NCBI RefSeq assembly: GCF_016545825.1
Contig: NC_052621.1
Span: forward strand, 2,194,199 to 2,258,198
Direction: 5' to 3'
From: Eucalyptus grandis
Lineage: Eukaryota > Streptophyta > Magnoliopsida > Myrtales > Myrtaceae
DNA length: 64,000 bases
Shown: piece by piece, positions 61,541 to 64,000 of the stretch
Layout: each line of letters opens with the position of its first letter
Position numbering within the stretch: the stretch's first letter is position 1
Made by a program: the position numbers and the translations under genes
Notes under the pieces: generated by a model
Databases searched by the model: none
What the model saw: the letters and a program-made list of their open reading frames with translations, nothing else
Told to the model about the DNA's origin: nothing

Positions 61541-61940
61541 GGGCACTGAAGTCTTTGGCGTGAGGGCACCGATATGTGTACCATCTCATCAAATTTTGAC
61601 GATGCGTGATTTACAAACTGAAACGACAAAGCAAGCTTCGCGACTCGTACATCGCGGAAACTGTCCTCCTCTGATCGAAGAAGTTGAAGGCCGTGACTGA
61701 TGGAAGAGCAGGAAATTACAGGTGGGGAACGCAAAATTTGAGGGAAAGGAAAGGAAAAGCAGAGACGGATGGGCGCCCGTGCGGTTTCATTCGAACGTGA
61801 GAGGGACAGAGCCACGACCCCCTTGCGCGTTATGGGAGTGGGTGAAGTCAAAGTCGTTGCCCCTCCCCCCTGCAAACGGTTTTCTTAGTCAATCCTTAAA
61901 AAAGATCCAAACGGCCATCAGCAAAGACCACCACTTTCCT
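61541..61940 (+). promoter_or_regulatory. Putative promoter and 5' UTR of the ENGase gene
   Basis: GC content rises here, next to the end of the duplicated segment. The reading frame is open upstream of the chosen ATG (from 61722), so the N-terminus cannot be fixed by a stop codon. No clear TATA box is seen. Confidence 0.35.
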
Positions 61941-63501
61941 ATGTTCCCTCTCCAGTTCTTGCTCCACTTCCTCAGCACCGCCGTGCGAAGAATCAAGATC
62001 TTTGCTCGCTCTCTCACCATGTCAGAAAACCTCAAGAACCACCAAGTACAAGAAGAGCCACAGTCCACGGCGCAGGACCCTGATCCAATCGACCCGGTCT
62101 TGCCGGCGACCCCTATTTCCTACCCGATCAAGACCCTTGAAGAGCTCGAATCTCGGTCCTACTTCGAATCTTTTCACTACCCTTTTAACACCGCCTCTGT
62201 CTCTCTAGAGACAGGGCATGGGGGTTTGCCCAACAGGCCCAGGATCCTGGTTTGCCATGATATGAAAGGTGGGTATGTGGATGACAAGTGGGTACAAGGC
62301 GGGGACAACCCAGATGCTTACGCAATATGGCATTGGTACCTTATGGATGTCTTCGTCTACTTCTCTCATAATCTCGTCACTCTGCCTCCTCCTTGTTGGA
62401 CTAATGCTGCCCACAGACATGGCGTTCAGGTAATGATACTTCGTTGAACTGCTGCTGATGTTGAGAACATGGTTTTGATTTTCCCTTTTGATGGATTAAC
62501 CTTTCTTTCTGTCGGGGGTCCCGGAAAGTTAATGCTTTGCGTTGCTTTTGGGGAATGAGATCGTGATGAGGTTGAAAAGAGCTGCCTGTTTCGGTGTCTT
62601 TAGTAAGTTCGGGTAAATGATTGATTGCGATTTGCAAAGAGTTGGACCCATCTGTTTTTCTAAGTGCTTTGTTGTATGAGGCCCATAAAGGGCAAAGTTT
62701 CAAGATATGGAACGCTTCGCAGAAGTGCATGAGTGAATATCCAATCTAACTAACTTCTACTGTTCAGTTTTTCATTTTGTGTCTAGTGAGAATAGGAAGA
62801 CTCTGCCCCTCCTGAGTCTTCTGCTTTTATATCTAGGCTCTTCCATTGATGAATCCGATGGCATTTGGTTTTCCTTTTTCCATGAGGAGGCTTTTATAAA
62901 TGATGATTGTGCTATCTAGTTTATCGCCACACTCACAAAAATCTATTCAAAACCGATACTTGTGTTGATGTAGATTTTCCTTTTCTTGCCTTGACATAGC
63001 TGGTTGGGGGTAAAGAAGTAGGTAAGTGGGAAACCTGCTTATGGTGTTTTTGATAAGTGTATATACTTTCTTACAGTCTATGTGTTGAGTAAGGTGATTG
63101 TAATTTCACTCACACTTTACAAATTTTTTATCAATGTCATTAGGTCTTGGGAACATTCATTGCAGAATGGGAAGAGGGCCAACGTACTTGCGACAAGCTG
63201 CTTTCAACACAGGATTCTGCTCAGATGTATGCAGAGCGTTTGGCAGAACTTGCGGTTGCATTGGGGTTTGATGGATGGCTGGTATGTTGCCCATAGAAAA
63301 AGTATGTCTAAGACCAAATATATCTTTCTTTGCCAGTTTTTTATGTACTGGAGTCTCGTACAGGGAAGGTTGGATGATGGTGCCATGGCATTCAGCTAAC
63401 CTATATGGTTAAGGCATGTGAATTTGATAGAATCATGAAATCTCACTGTGGGAGCACAAAATCTTGGCTTTAATCTGCACCGATTGTGTTTCAGTGATTG
63501 C

Positions 63502-63551
<50 letters not shown>

Positions 63552-63930
63552 AGTTTCGTGTTTGAGGAGATCGGAGCAGAATAAATGAAATTAGAACAAT
63601 AAATCTCCACTTTCTTATAAATATACTGCCAGGGATTCCGCTATGCAGACAGGACTTGTCTGTAGACTTTTTTTAGGGAACTATGCCTTTTAAGAGATAT
63701 CATATCATGTCAACAAGAAAGCGAGGGATAATTGAGTGTTATTGTACCTACTTACTTCTGGTAGAGGGCCAAGAATGGCCTTTCCTTTACGAAGCTGACT
63801 AAGTTATCCTTTGTTTACAGATCAACATGGAGGTCAAGTTGAAATTAGAACAAATCCCCCATTTGCTAGAATTTGTCAGGCATTTGACCGAGACAATGCA
63901 CTCCAAAGTGCCTGGATCTTTAGTTATTTG
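61941..63930 (+). CDS. ENGase85: Cytosolic endo-beta-N-acetylglucosaminidase (GH85), 5' part
   Basis: Cuts between the two core GlcNAc residues of free N-glycans, in the cytosol of plant cells (family role). Three exons are visible: 61941-62429, 63144-63281 and 63821-63930. The gene continues beyond the window. Family motifs are TPISYPIKTLEELESRSYFE, RPRILVCHDMKGGYVDDKWV, AIWHWYLMDVFVYFSHNLVT, PPCWTNAAHRHGVQ, AEWEEG, YAERLAELAVALGFDGWL and then INMEVKL. The catalytic Asn and Glu (N-x-E) are at 63824-63826 and 63830-63832 and are intact. The start is either ATG 61941, giving a basic-hydrophobic N-terminus (MFPLQFLLHFLSTAVRRIK), or ATG 62019 (CACCATGTC). All phases agree. Confidence 0.9.
63505..63550. 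repeat. (GT)n microsatellite
   Basis: A GT/TG dinucleotide run with one interruption, inside intron 2 of the ENGase gene. Confidence 0.95.
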
Positions 63931-64000
63931 GTCAGTTTCAGAAATCCCCTTTTGGCTTACCTTATACTCCTTTTTATATCTGTAAAAAGGATATTTCTTG

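Noticed and set aside
1..64000. CRISPR arrays, bacterial operons, rRNA or clear tRNA genes
   Set aside because: None seen; the gene structures are plant-type, and the regular repeats present are microsatellites, MITEs or a coding tandem repeat.

Overview
The window is nuclear DNA from a flowering plant. Genes are spread out, introns have GT-AG or occasionally GC-AG borders, intergenic DNA is AT-rich, and there are many CT/GA microsatellites, inverted-repeat MITEs and a plant LINE. The proteins are eudicot-like. A woody eudicot, perhaps Myrtaceae, is my inference and not proven by the sequence.

Layout. 1-6105 (+) is a cytosolic chorismate mutase (CM2 type) with five coding exons and a probable 5' UTR intron. 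About 7150-14456 (+) is a CLASSY-type SNF2 chromatin remodeller of the RNA-directed DNA methylation pathway. 14457-20640 is gene-poor. 20837-21490 (+) is an intronless PYL4/5/6-type abscisic acid receptor. 25659-28571 and 32673-36729 (both -) are a tandem pair of six-exon TBL33/ESK1-like xylan O-acetyltransferases. The second copy is intact; the first carries a one-base deletion in exon 5. Between and around them lie several members of one MITE family with long terminal inverted repeats. One member has a perfect 9-bp target duplication.

39008-46990 is a duplicated segment (copy A) that holds a 490-bp MITE and a nearly full-length, decayed 5.9-kb LINE. Copy B, at 60002-61540, lacks both insertions and so serves as the empty site. 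49581-52527 (-) is a nine-exon serine carboxypeptidase of family S28 (lysosomal Pro-X type) with one frameshift in exon 1. Fragments of related genes lie on both sides of it. 54824-55720 (+) is a broken CYP90-type cytochrome P450. 57754-58492 (+) encodes a secreted, Cys-cluster plus proline-rich protein with an 83-residue tandem repeat that I cannot assign to a family. 59649-59939 (+) is a fragment of an ABCB transporter. 61941 to the window end (+) is the first part of a cytosolic endo-beta-N-acetylglucosaminidase (GH85).

The genes do not form a pathway. Chorismate mutase acts in Phe/Tyr synthesis, CLSY in siRNA-directed DNA methylation, PYL in ABA perception, TBL in xylan acetylation and ENGase in N-glycan turnover. 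The right half (from 37 kb) is an accessory-like region dominated by duplication, insertion and gene decay.
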